Positions 36,118 to 44,757 of a stretch of 64,000 nt of DNA are shown here, one piece after another. The position numbers were made by a program, and so were the translations under genes. Origin of the DNA: Candidatus Heimdallarchaeota archaeon (lineage in GTDB: Archaea > Asgardarchaeota > Heimdallarchaeia > Heimdallarchaeales > Heimdallarchaeaceae). Numbering within the stretch: the stretch's first letter is position 1; every line of letters starts with the position of its first letter. Where the stretch lies: positions 1 to 64,000 of the forward strand of contig DAOVER010000007.1 of the NCBI GenBank assembly GCA_030668875.1, in the 5' to 3' direction. The notes under the pieces were generated by a model, which was given only the letters and a program-made list of their open reading frames with translations, was not told where the DNA came from and searched no databases.

Positions 36118-37344
36118 ATGGTAATATTTTCAAATCTTAGGGTATGGGATATAGAAAAAAGAGAATTTGTGCACCAAGATTTAGATTTTCAAAAAGATGA
36201 ATCAGCAATAAATTTTTCTAACACTGAAATAGATGCATCTGAATTAATAGCTCTCCCTCCTTTGGTTGATATACATGTTCATTTTCGTGAACCAGGCTAT
36301 GAGCATAAGGAAAACATCCTTTCTGGAGCAAAAGCGGCACTCTCTAGCGGAATTTTCACTGTTCTAGATATGCCAAATACAAACCCTATTACAGATTCAG
36401 TAAACACAATTTTGCAGAAAAAAGAATTAGCAGAAAAACAACATTATGTGAAATTACTTGTTGCTTCGGCTTTAACAGAAAGAAATTATAATGAATTGGA
36501 TGAGATTAATGTTCATGCAGATGCGTATAAGGTGTTTATGTCAGAATCCTTCGGTAATCTTTCTGTTAGCTATGAGACAATTGAAAATAGTTTAGCAAAA
36601 TTGGAAAGTATTGAATCGAGTAAACCGATTTTCTTCCATGCTGAAGACCCTAAAATTCTTGAGAATAGCAAATCATATAGTAGTCATAATAAAAGAAGAC
36701 CTCCTGAAGCAGAAGCCATTGCAATTCAGCAAGTGCTATCTTGGGCTCTTGATTTTCCTAAATTGAAATTCCATATAACTCATATTAGTAGCGGTTTATC
36801 ATTGAGAATTTTAGAACTGTCTAAACATGAAAACGTAACTTTGGATACTTGCCCTAGATACATTTACTTTGACCAAACCTCAGAGCTTGAAGACAAATTG
36901 AAGCAAGTTAATCCCCCTCTTAGAAACCGTATCGATAGTGATCTACTTCTGAAATCATTAGCTACAGGTCTTATAGATATGGTGTGTTCAGATCATTCTC
37001 CACATACACTCGAAGAAAAGCTGGAGAAATCTATCAGTGGAATGCCAGGTGTTCAGGAACTTGTTCCATCAACACTTTCATTGATAAATAAAGGGGAAAT
37101 TGAATGGGATAGAGCAATAGAAGCTCTGTATACCTTTCCTTCTTCATTACTCAATCTCCCGAAAATAGAGCTAAATCAAAATATGATTATTTTGAACATG
37201 TCTGATCCGATAGAAATAACTAAAAACTGGGTGAAATCAAAGGCTAAATGGTCTCCATTTGAGAAACAGCTGTTTGTTGGTCAGATGTTTTATGCTGTTA
37301 AAGAAGGTAAAATAGTATTCGAGAATGAGAACTATATTAACTAA
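36118..37344 (+). CDS. pyrC: Dihydroorotase
   Basis: A 408-residue amidohydrolase closing carbamoyl-aspartate to dihydroorotate. Metal ligands: LVDIHVHFREPGYEHKEN (HxH), the Lys in AYKVFMSES (probably carboxylated), IFFHAEDP, KFHITHISSG and MVCSDHSPHTLEEK (catalytic Asp). This is the class I (large) type. It starts 3 nt after pyrK; pyrF follows after 58 nt, completing a pyrDKCF run. Confidence 0.95.
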   Translation: MVIFSNLRVWDIEKREFVHQDLDFQKDESAINFSNTEIDASELIALPPLVDIHVHFREPGYEHKENILSGAKAALSSGIFTVLDMPNTNPITDSVNTILQKKELAEKQHYVKLLVASALTERNYNELDEINVHADAYKVFMSESFGNLSVSYETIENSLAKLESIESSKPIFFHAEDPKILENSKSYSSHNKRRPPEAEAIAIQQVLSWALDFPKLKFHITHISSGLSLRILELSKHENVTLDTCPRYIYFDQTSELEDKLKQVNPPLRNRIDSDLLLKSLATGLIDMVCSDHSPHTLEEKLEKSISGMPGVQELVPSTLSLINKGEIEWDRAIEALYTFPSSLLNLPKIELNQNMIILNMSDPIEITKNWVKSKAKWSPFEKQLFVGQMFYAVKEGKIVFENENYIN

Positions 37345-37402
37345 AATAGTACTTCTAGAGTTCAAAAACAATAATTAAAAATGGTTGATTATTTCTATAC
37401 TT

Positions 37403-38188
37403 ATGAGTGTTAGAGCGCCTGTTTTTGTTAAAAAGTATGAGGAAGTAGCTAAGAAGAAGAATAGTATTCTTAGTGTTGGTTTGGATCCAGCAATACCTCG
37501 TCAAAGAGATAAGAATGTGATACCTACAGAGGAAAGAGTAAGCTTTATGGAGAATATTATCGATCTGGTTTCTCCATATACAAGTGTAATCAAGATAAAT
37601 CGTCAATATACCTTAGGATTAACCATTGATGATATTCGTACAATTAACAGGCAAATACATTCAAAGAAAATGCTCTCCATGTCTGACCACAAACTAGGCG
37701 ACATAGGTTCTTCTAACGAATCAGCTATATTCTGGTTTAAAGAGGAAGAATTTGATGCCTTTACATTTAATCCCTATAGTGGTAATGTGCTTGAAACAAC
37801 AGAAATGGCTCATAAACTTGACTTAGGTATCATAGTGCTTACTTTGATGTCAAACCCACAAGCGATCCTACAAAAACACGCAAACGTGCAAGGAAAACCC
37901 CTGTTTCAGCATATCGCCAGTTTATGTAAAGAAGCTAATTCAGATGGATGCGTTATAGGTGCAACAGCTCATGTTGAACCATCTGATATATTAGAAATTA
38001 AGCGAATTGTTGGTGATAATACTATAGCACTAGCACCTGGTGTGGGTGCTCAAGGTGGGAGTGCTGATACGCTTCTTAAGAGCTTTAAGACAAAAACTAT
38101 GGTTAATGTAAGTAGAGGAGTAATCTATTCTCAGTCTCCAGGAGAAAAAGCGAAAGAAATACAAGAAAAGCTTAATGGGCTTTTGTGA
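37403..38188 (+). CDS. pyrF: Orotidine 5'-phosphate decarboxylase (type 2)
   Basis: A 262-residue OMP decarboxylase, the last step to UMP. The catalytic Asp-x-Lys-x-x-Asp is DHKLGD (D95, K97, D100); SVGLDPA precedes it, and TFNPYSG and LTLMSNP match the type 2 subfamily. Phosphate is held by APGVGAQGG (211-219) and Arg238 in VSRGVIYS. ATG 37403 is chosen over TTG 37385, which adds only six residues. A second, altered copy lies at 53891, which makes this the likely true PyrF. Confidence 0.95.
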   Translation: MSVRAPVFVKKYEEVAKKKNSILSVGLDPAIPRQRDKNVIPTEERVSFMENIIDLVSPYTSVIKINRQYTLGLTIDDIRTINRQIHSKKMLSMSDHKLGDIGSSNESAIFWFKEEEFDAFTFNPYSGNVLETTEMAHKLDLGIIVLTLMSNPQAILQKHANVQGKPLFQHIASLCKEANSDGCVIGATAHVEPSDILEIKRIVGDNTIALAPGVGAQGGSADTLLKSFKTKTMVNVSRGVIYSQSPGEKAKEIQEKLNGLL

Positions 38189-38210
38189 GCTTGAAAATTT
38201 CCTTTTCCCT

Positions 38211-38810
38211 TTACAAATTATTTTCTATTAATTTCTTGTCTTGTTCCGAAATATATTCTTCATCTATTTCCAAGCATAATTTGAATATTTCATTTATCGT
38301 AATAAAAGAATGAAGTTTTATATTTAGATTTTCTAATTCTTCCAATTTACTTTGACTTCGATCGATAAGTACGATCATATTATCGACTACAAAACCATTA
38401 TCTCTTAATGCTAATATTCCAGGTATTTTACTACTACCTGTAGTAATTAGATCATCTATGAGTACAACTCTTGATGCAGATGGAATACTTCCTTCAATTA
38501 TTTTTTTCAATCCGTGTTCTTTCATTTGAGGTCTAACAATAATTGAGGGGATACCTAACTTGTATCCAGCAACTGCAGAAAAAGGAATACCAGCTACTGC
38601 AACTCCAGCTAATGCATCAACCCCATGAATCTTCTTGATCATATCTATATAACAGTCAATGACGAATTCGAAAGTTTCTGGGTAGGAAGAAATCAATCTT
38701 AAATCAACATAAAACCAAGACTTCTTTCCAGATTTAAGTGTGAAATCTCCATATTTCAAAATCTTATTTTTCAAGAGATGTTCAGTTAGCTCTCTTTTCT
38801 TTACGTCCAT
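38211..38810 (-). CDS. pyrE: Orotate phosphoribosyltransferase
   Basis: A 199-residue type I phosphoribosyltransferase converting orotate plus PRPP to OMP. Seen are GDFTLKSGKKSWFYVDLRLISSYP at the N-terminal hood, ALAGVAVAGIPFSAVAGYKLGIP, VRPQMKEHG with the flexible-loop Lys, and the PRPP motif VVLIDDLITTGSSK. It is convergent with pyrF and lies 12 nt downstream of guaA on the same strand, so it may be cotranscribed with the purine genes there. Confidence 0.95.
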   Translation of the reverse strand: MDVKKRELTEHLLKNKILKYGDFTLKSGKKSWFYVDLRLISSYPETFEFVIDCYIDMIKKIHGVDALAGVAVAGIPFSAVAGYKLGIPSIIVRPQMKEHGLKKIIEGSIPSASRVVLIDDLITTGSSKIPGILALRDNGFVVDNMIVLIDRSQSKLEELENLNIKLHSFITINEIFKLCLEIDEEYISEQDKKLIENNL

Positions 38811-38822
38811 TATTTACGCCCT

Positions 38823-40340
38823 TCATTCATATTCTATCGTGCCCGGAGGTTTAGATGTAATATCATATAGAACTCTATTGATACCCGGAACTTTGTTTAT
38901 AAGCTGATTTGATATTTCTTCTAACACTTCATAAGGTAATTTGCTCCAATCAGCTGTCATTGCGTCAAGTGATTCAACTGCTCGAACAGTTAGCATATAT
39001 TCATATGTTCTTTTATCTCCCATAACGCCAACTGATTTTATAGGTATGAGCGCAGGAAACACTTGCCAAAGGGAATCATATAGTCCATTTTCCTCAATGA
39101 TTTGATGAACTACCACGTCTGCTTTCTTTAAAATTTCAAGACGATCTTTTGTGATGTCACCTAAAATTCTAATGGCTAACCCTGGCCCAGGGAAAGGATG
39201 ACGATTAATGAATTTCATGGGTATATCCAGCATCCTACCTATTTTTCTAACTTCATCCTTATAGAGATCATTAAGTGGTTCTATAATCTTAAGAGACATT
39301 TTTTCAGGAAGACCACCAACATTATGGTGTGATTTGATAACATTTGCATGCTGGCTAGGTTGAGCACTCTCAATTCTATCTGGATAAATGGTACCCTGTC
39401 CGAGGAAATCGAAACTTCCTATTTTAGTAGCATTTTCCTCAAAAACTTCTATAAACAGTTTACCTATTATTTTGCGTTTCTTCTCAGGATCTATAACTCC
39501 CTCAAGAGCTTTTACAAATCTCTCTTCCTCGTTCACGACAACGAAATTTCCTACACCTAAATCAGAGAAGATTGTCTTGACTTCTTCTGTGTCATAATCT
39601 CTCATTAATCCAGTATCAACATAAATGAAGTGAGAATCAATGTCTGCTCTAGAAAGCATAACTGCCGCTACGGTGCTATCGACACCGCCACTCACTCCCA
39701 TAATTACTTTCTTTTCTCCCACAGTTGCTTTAATTTCATCTAGTTTTTCTTCTACCCATCCTTCCAATTTCCATTCCCTTTTACAATTAACTATTTTTAG
39801 AAAATTATCTAGAACTTTTGTACCATTAGTTGTATGAACAACTTCAGGATGAAATTGAACTCCAAAGATTTTCCTTTCGAGATTTTGATAAGCAGCTATA
39901 TCACAGATATCTGTACTTCCTATAGTTTCAAAACCTTCAGGTAAGATTTTAACTTCATCAAAGTGCGACATCCAAGCTCTCTCTTCTTCCTCTAATCCCT
40001 CAAAGAGAGCTGATAATAGATTGAGTTTAACCATTTTTCTTCCATATTCTCTCTCCTTCCCAAGGTTTACATCTCCTCCCAATGATTGAGCAATCATTTG
40101 ATGACCATAACATATGCCCAAAACTGGAACGCTTACCTTATTAAAAAAATTATTTGGTAATTTGGGTGATTCTTCCCTGTATACATCACCTGGACCACCA
40201 GATAGAATAAATCCATTATATTCCTCTGTAGGTTCATAGATTATTTCTGCATAAACTCCTAGATCACGTACCCTTCTAGCAATCAGATGACAGTATTGTC
40301 CACCAAAGTCAAAGATACCAATTTTATCCATATCCTTCAT
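38823..40340 (-). CDS. guaA: GMP synthase, single-chain (glutamine-hydrolysing)
   Basis: A 505-residue enzyme converting XMP to GMP. The N-terminal class I amidotransferase has FDFGGQYCHLIARRVRDLG, LSGGPGDVY, LGICYGHQMI (catalytic Cys) and GVQFHPEVVHT (His, Glu). The ATP pyrophosphatase domain has the P-loop GVSGGVDSTVAA, and the C-terminal dimerisation domain ends KPPGTIEYE. Many archaea split these into two proteins; here they are fused as in bacteria and eukaryotes. The gene sits 12 nt after purP1 and before pyrE in a minus-strand run. Confidence 0.97.
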   Translation of the reverse strand: MKDMDKIGIFDFGGQYCHLIARRVRDLGVYAEIIYEPTEEYNGFILSGGPGDVYREESPKLPNNFFNKVSVPVLGICYGHQMIAQSLGGDVNLGKEREYGRKMVKLNLLSALFEGLEEEERAWMSHFDEVKILPEGFETIGSTDICDIAAYQNLERKIFGVQFHPEVVHTTNGTKVLDNFLKIVNCKREWKLEGWVEEKLDEIKATVGEKKVIMGVSGGVDSTVAAVMLSRADIDSHFIYVDTGLMRDYDTEEVKTIFSDLGVGNFVVVNEEERFVKALEGVIDPEKKRKIIGKLFIEVFEENATKIGSFDFLGQGTIYPDRIESAQPSQHANVIKSHHNVGGLPEKMSLKIIEPLNDLYKDEVRKIGRMLDIPMKFINRHPFPGPGLAIRILGDITKDRLEILKKADVVVHQIIEENGLYDSLWQVFPALIPIKSVGVMGDKRTYEYMLTVRAVESLDAMTADWSKLPYEVLEEISNQLINKVPGINRVLYDITSKPPGTIEYE

Positions 40341-40352
40341 GTCCTAAATCAT

Positions 40353-41357
40353 TTAAGTTAAGAGTTCCTTTAATCTTCTTTGGCCCATTGCTTGCTTTAT
40401 CTCTCTACATATTCTTCGAGCCATACTCATGTCCTCATCAAATAGAAAACGTGAATAAGGTGAACCGTTAACATAGAGAGTTGTGCCAGCTACTATCCTA
40501 CTTGTAAATTCAAAAGCCACAATTTCCTCTGAAGTAATTGCCAATTCTATGCAGAAAGGACCTAATAAGCCAGGAGGGAACAATTTTGCAGCTGCTTCCA
40601 TTAATCTATCTCCACAATCAAGTAGTTCTGGGACTAATGATTCTCTTGCAATAAGAGGTTGGTTGCCAACTACTTTATAGCTGGGTTTTATTTTGAAATT
40701 ATTTTGAGATAATCTACCTAAAGCATCCGCATTTGTTTCGTATCTCCTATCGATTCCAAGCATTTCTACTCTATTATGAATGACAGAATGGAAATAATGA
40801 GGATACATTGTAACACCTGTGATATATTCTTGAATTTGTGCTGATTTGGCAGCATCTTCAGAGATTGAATCTGTTGAAAGTAGTTCAGCTATTTGTTGTT
40901 CATATTCAGAGTGAGAGGAACATAGGAAATAGCCTAGTCCTCCTTTTGCACCAGGAAACTTAACAATTGATAACCTATCAATTTTATCTGAACTATATGT
41001 CTTTGGAGTTCTGATATTGGCTTCTTTTAACAACTGATGATTTTTGTCTCTTACCATCTCCCAGTGCATTCCTTCTTTATTGCCAAAGACAGGAATCTGA
41101 ATATCAAGAGCTCTTTTTCCAAGAGTTGCAATGAGAGTTCCATGAGGCACAAAAATTTCATTCAAATCAGGTTCTTGAGTTAGTAAATCATCATAAGAAC
41201 CAAGCGTTACAATTTCTTGTGCTACAGGATATCTTTTGTACAGATCTTCTTTCCCTTTAATACAATAGACCTTTGTATTGAACCCTTCTTGTTTAGCTCC
41301 ATACAGAATTTGAAGGGCAGAATGACTGCCAATTGTTGAGATTATCAATATACTCAA
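40353..41357 (-). CDS. purP: FAICAR synthetase (PurP), copy 1
   Basis: A 334-residue ATP-grasp enzyme that formylates AICAR with formate and ATP, the archaeal alternative to the PurH transformylase. The N terminus is IISTIGSHSALQILYGAK; the central parts include IVKFPGAKGGLGYFLCSS and QEYITGVTMYPHYFHS; the C terminus has LGPFCIELAITSEEIVAFEFTSRIVAGTTLYVNGSPYS, a strong PurP signature. Because this copy keeps the canonical IVAGTxLYxNGSPYS, it is the better candidate for the real step. guaA follows 12 nt downstream. Confidence 0.93.
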   Translation of the reverse strand: MSILIISTIGSHSALQILYGAKQEGFNTKVYCIKGKEDLYKRYPVAQEIVTLGSYDDLLTQEPDLNEIFVPHGTLIATLGKRALDIQIPVFGNKEGMHWEMVRDKNHQLLKEANIRTPKTYSSDKIDRLSIVKFPGAKGGLGYFLCSSHSEYEQQIAELLSTDSISEDAAKSAQIQEYITGVTMYPHYFHSVIHNRVEMLGIDRRYETNADALGRLSQNNFKIKPSYKVVGNQPLIARESLVPELLDCGDRLMEAAAKLFPPGLLGPFCIELAITSEEIVAFEFTSRIVAGTTLYVNGSPYSRFLFDEDMSMARRICREIKQAMGQRRLKELLT

Positions 41358-41475
41358 GGAAACGCGAAAGAAATTGCTTTTTAATTTTTTAGTTTAGTGT
41401 ATATTTTAAGTTGCTTCGATTTGGCGTGAAATTGAGTTGGAATGAAGTTTAACGTGAGAATAACTATTTAGTTCA

Positions 41476-41493
41476 TGCAACTGATGTTTGCAA
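41476..41493. repeat. Imperfect inverted repeat TGCAA-N7-TTGCA upstream of purP1
   Basis: TGCAA (41476-41480) and TTGCA (41488-41492) face each other about 120 nt upstream of the purP1 start, in the 214-nt gap between the two purP genes. Its half-site resembles the palindrome at the purC promoter but in opposite arrangement. It could be a regulatory site; chance is not excluded in such AT-rich DNA. Confidence 0.25.
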
Positions 41494-41571
41494 AACTATG
41501 TAAAACATGCTTATTCTTGCTTAACTTCAGATAAAGTCAACATAGATTTTATTTAAGTCATGTTGATTTTT

Positions 41572-42654
41572 CTATGTTAGGATGTATTCTAATCTACTAT
41601 ATTCTATTGCCTCTTTTATCTCCATGCTCACTCTTTTACCTGCAGAAGTTGGTTGTCCCCAATATACTGCAGAATATTGACTACCAATTCCCATAAAGCT
41701 ATTTGTTCCTCCACCCATTCTTGTGGATACATCAAAGACGATAAATTCATAATCTTTAGTAATCATCGTTTGCAAGGCAAAAGGTCCTATCATCCCTGGA
41801 GGATAAAGATGTTTTGTAGCATCAACAAAATAGTCACCCATGGGATAAACTTTTCTTAACATTGATTCTCTTAAGGTAACTGCATAGTTTCCAATCTCTT
41901 TCATTTCTTCATCAAAACCCATCTTGATTTGTTGATTAGCAGGTAATCTGACAATTCCATCTAGGTCAGTAACAAATCTTCTATCTATACCTAATAATTC
42001 TGTTCTTTTGAATAATGGTGAATAGAAGAAGTTAAAGTTGAAAGTAACTCCAGAGATGAATTCTTCAATAGATGCCTTGTGCAAATCTTTCTCAAGAATT
42101 GATCCATTTTCTATTCGCTTTTCTAGTTCTTCCTCAAAATCCTCACGATTCTTAGCCACAAAGAACCCTCTCTCTACTCTCTGTTTTGCATGATGAATTT
42201 TACATATGACTGGTCCATCGATTTCTTTAGCATTCTTGTAAACTTTTGGGTATCGAATATTAGCTTCTTCAAGTATTCTATAGTAGTTGTGATATCCTGT
42301 TCTCTCTTCAGTCTTTAATAACTCCCGACTACCAAAAATAGGCACTCTGAATTCTCTTTCTATTCTATTAAACCCACAATAAACAACAAAAGATCTGTTA
42401 GGAATAAAAATGCAATTCTTCTCGATCAACTGCTCTTGAATGTCAAATATATCTGAAAAATTGTCTACTACGATCATGTCATCAATAATTCTATTATATC
42501 TTGTGTAGGGTTCTTCTCTCCCCTTTTCGACAATAACAACAGTTTTGAATCCAACTCGTTTTGCTCCATCTAGAACATCTAAAGCTGAATGCGAACCTAT
42601 AACTCCAATAGTTATATCTTCTTGATTGTAACTCTCTAATACCTCTGTAATCAT
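41572..42654 (-). CDS. PurP-family ATP-grasp ligase, copy 2
   Basis: A 360-residue paralogue of PurP: TIGVIGSHSALDVLDGAKRVGF, CKIHHAKQRVERGFFVAKN, EEFISGVTFNFNFFYS and MIGPFALQTMITKDYEFIVFDVSTRMGGGTNSFMGIGSQYS. The segment that is IVAGTTLYVNGSPYS in copy 1 reads MGGGTNSFMGIGSQYS here, so specificity may differ; archaeal PurP proteins are known to form several subgroups. It starts 17 nt after the PRTase regulator gene on the same strand. It may be a second FAICAR synthetase or a related formate-dependent ligase. Confidence 0.88.
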   Translation of the reverse strand: MITEVLESYNQEDITIGVIGSHSALDVLDGAKRVGFKTVVIVEKGREEPYTRYNRIIDDMIVVDNFSDIFDIQEQLIEKNCIFIPNRSFVVYCGFNRIEREFRVPIFGSRELLKTEERTGYHNYYRILEEANIRYPKVYKNAKEIDGPVICKIHHAKQRVERGFFVAKNREDFEEELEKRIENGSILEKDLHKASIEEFISGVTFNFNFFYSPLFKRTELLGIDRRFVTDLDGIVRLPANQQIKMGFDEEMKEIGNYAVTLRESMLRKVYPMGDYFVDATKHLYPPGMIGPFALQTMITKDYEFIVFDVSTRMGGGTNSFMGIGSQYSAVYWGQPTSAGKRVSMEIKEAIEYSRLEYILT

Positions 42655-42671
42655 TTTATCACCTAATTTAG

Positions 42672-43451
42672 TTAAGTGTCCTCTGGATAAGATTTTAGTA
42701 CCTTGAATGGAATTCTATTGAGTTCTGTTATCTTTCCCCAGTGCTTGCCAACGCCAGCAAGGATTATTACTTTGATTGGAACGCCACTTGAACGACGAAC
42801 AAGTTCAACTAATGCTTTTTGAGTTGATCCTGATCTAATTACATCATCAACAATCAATACTCGTTCATCATGTTTAATGAATTTTTCAGGAAGATAAATT
42901 GTTTCAACTCTTCCAGAAGTCATAGATTGAATGTCCTCAGCAATACATTCAGTTGTTCCCAAAGGTTTTTTCCTACGAGCATATACACAATCTATGTTGA
43001 GTAAATGTGCTAACGTCAGTGCAACAGGTATTCCATCCACTTCAGCTGTTATTATCTTATCCACATCTCTTGGGATAATGCCTTGTTGAATGGCTAAAAA
43101 TAGAATAGCTTTCAGTGTTTTTGAATCATTCAGCAAGTATGTATTATTTACAGCTGTATTGCCAAAACTATCTGTCCATTCATGAATATGACTGCCAATT
43201 AGACTTTTAATTGTTAAACCTAGATCTTTATTTCCTATCAAAACCTTGAGAATTTCACTTTTCAATTTTGATTTAGGCAAAGCTTTCCCATTAATATATC
43301 GTGATAGATTAGCAATAGAAACTTCAACATCTGATTTTGCTAAATAATCTTTCATAGATTCCAATGTTTCAAACCCTTTGAAAGCCATTTTTAGAAGGTT
43401 AAGAGTCATCAACTTTTCTTGAGCATCAATATAACTTTCTGCTGAACTCAT
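42672..43451 (-). CDS. Phosphoribosyltransferase-like transcription regulator with N-terminal HTH
   Basis: A 259-residue protein joining a helix-turn-helix (about 25-70, VEVSIANLSRYINGKALPK) to a type I PRTase domain with the PRPP-binding motif VLIVDDVIRSGST (about 203-215). This architecture recalls archaeal PRTase regulators (GfcR-like) and, by analogy, bacterial PurR, which senses PRPP. It is transcribed divergently from the purC operon and precedes purP2, so autoregulation and control of purine genes through the shared 240-nt spacer is a reasonable inference. A TATA-like box (about 43475-43486, minus strand) lies about 25-30 nt upstream. Confidence 0.82.
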   Translation of the reverse strand: MSSAESYIDAQEKLMTLNLLKMAFKGFETLESMKDYLAKSDVEVSIANLSRYINGKALPKSKLKSEILKVLIGNKDLGLTIKSLIGSHIHEWTDSFGNTAVNNTYLLNDSKTLKAILFLAIQQGIIPRDVDKIITAEVDGIPVALTLAHLLNIDCVYARRKKPLGTTECIAEDIQSMTSGRVETIYLPEKFIKHDERVLIVDDVIRSGSTQKALVELVRRSSGVPIKVIILAGVGKHWGKITELNRIPFKVLKSYPEDT

Positions 43452-43545
43452 TGATACAACGAATTTCTTTTCAAGTAATATATTTTTGGTTGAGCACTAG
43501 AATTATGTTAAAACTACAGTAAAACCTCCATGTATTTTTAAGTAG

Positions 43546-43554
43546 TTTATAAAG
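43546..43554 (+). promoter_or_regulatory. TATA-like box of the purC operon
   Basis: TTTATAAAG is followed about 25 nt later by the right half of the 43561-43576 palindrome, so the predicted transcript start falls in or at the edge of that palindrome. Leader length to the purC start is then more than 100 nt. Confidence 0.5.
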
Positions 43555-43560
43555 ACTAAT

Positions 43561-43576
43561 TTGCATTACATTGCAA
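43561..43576. promoter_or_regulatory. Palindrome at the purC promoter (candidate operator)
   Basis: TTGCATTACATTGCAA has 5-bp arms TTGCA/TGCAA and spans the predicted start of transcription. TTGCATT recurs at 43715-43721 and 43743-43749 in the leader. The divergent gene encodes a PRPP-binding HTH protein, the obvious candidate to bind here. The site is seen directly; its function is inferred. Confidence 0.45.
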
Positions 43577-43690
43577 TGCGGTCTATTACACAGTCTGCTT
43601 ACCTCCCACCAGATATTTCTACCACCATATATTCTTCATTTGTTCTAACACCGTTTAGTAGTAAAATTTATTAATGATGTCCGATTTTGG

Positions 43691-44749
43691 TTGCAGATAC
43701 AGACAGCTAACTGTTTGCATTATGGTGTAAAAACGGGGATATTTGCATTGGTAACTTATTCTGGGAAAGCAAAAGATGTTGTAGTATTGAATGATAAAGA
43801 AGTTCAGATTATTTTTCGAGATTCTATATCTGCTTTTGATGGTGTTAAAAAGGAAGAGTTAGCTGAAAAAGGAATAATTAACTGCCTTACATCTGTAAAA
43901 CTGTTTGAAATTCTGGATGAGTATGGATTCAACACACATTTCATATCAAAAATAAGTGATTCGAAATTGCTTTGCAAAAAAGTAACAATATTGCCTGTTG
44001 AAGTTGTATGCAGAAATATTAGTGCTGGTAGTTTTTGTAGAAGATATGGTTTTGAAGAAGGCATTAAATTTAAGCAACCATTAATTGAGTTTTTCGTGAA
44101 GGATGATGAACACCATGATCCACTAATAACAGAGTCAGTTGCTGTTCAAATGAAACTCATTACAGATAATGAAGCTATTTTAATGGAAGCTATTACAAGG
44201 GCAGTGAATGAGGTTCTACTAAAGATATTTGATTTAATCTCCCTACAACTTGTAGATTTCAAACTTGAATTTGGAAGAACTACTGAAGGTCAATTATTAC
44301 TTGCCGATGAGATTTCAGCAGATACTATGAGATTATGGGAGAAAAAAACAGGGGAGAAAAAAGATAAGGATAGGTATAGACAAGAACTTGGAGATGTTAT
44401 AGTTCATTATAAGGATATTCTGGATCGACTAAATTCAATTCAAAAGCTTCCGAATTATAAGCCTTTGAGTACAGCTCGAGTGATTATAAAACTAAGAAAG
44501 TCTGTTCTTGATCCTGCAGGTGAAGTGACATTTCGTTCTCTTTCCAGAAAAGGTTTCAAAAGAATTGAGTCAGTGAGGTTGGGTAAAAGTGCAGAGATTG
44601 CGTTCAATGCGGTCCCTTCATCTGAATTGCAAACAGAGATAGAAGAGATTTCAGCAAAGATTCTATCCAATCCTCTTATAGAGGATTTTGATTTAACAAT
44701 ACGACATCATTTAGAAAAAAGTGAAAAAGAACACGTTAAAGAAGAATAG
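43691..44749 (+). CDS. purC: PurC-PurS fusion: SAICAR synthetase joined to FGAM synthase small subunit
   Basis: A 352-residue protein. Residues about 20-255 are SAICAR synthetase: YSGKAKDV, SAFDGVKKEELAEKG, EVVCRNISAGSF, HHDPLIT, DFKLEFGR, LADEISADTMRLW and KDRYRQELGDV. The added C-terminal part (about 262-338; ARVIIKLRKSVLDPAGE, VRLGKSAEIAF, KILSNPLIEDFDLTI) is a complete PurS, the small subunit that bridges PurQ and PurL. purQ and purL follow immediately, and no separate purS is present. TTG 43691 is the longest start; TTG 43748, with GGGGA upstream, better fits family length. Confidence 0.93.
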   Translation: MQIQTANCLHYGVKTGIFALVTYSGKAKDVVVLNDKEVQIIFRDSISAFDGVKKEELAEKGIINCLTSVKLFEILDEYGFNTHFISKISDSKLLCKKVTILPVEVVCRNISAGSFCRRYGFEEGIKFKQPLIEFFVKDDEHHDPLITESVAVQMKLITDNEAILMEAITRAVNEVLLKIFDLISLQLVDFKLEFGRTTEGQLLLADEISADTMRLWEKKTGEKKDKDRYRQELGDVIVHYKDILDRLNSIQKLPNYKPLSTARVIIKLRKSVLDPAGEVTFRSLSRKGFKRIESVRLGKSAEIAFNAVPSSELQTEIEEISAKILSNPLIEDFDLTIRHHLEKSEKEHVKEE

Positions 44750-44757
44750 GTGACTAT

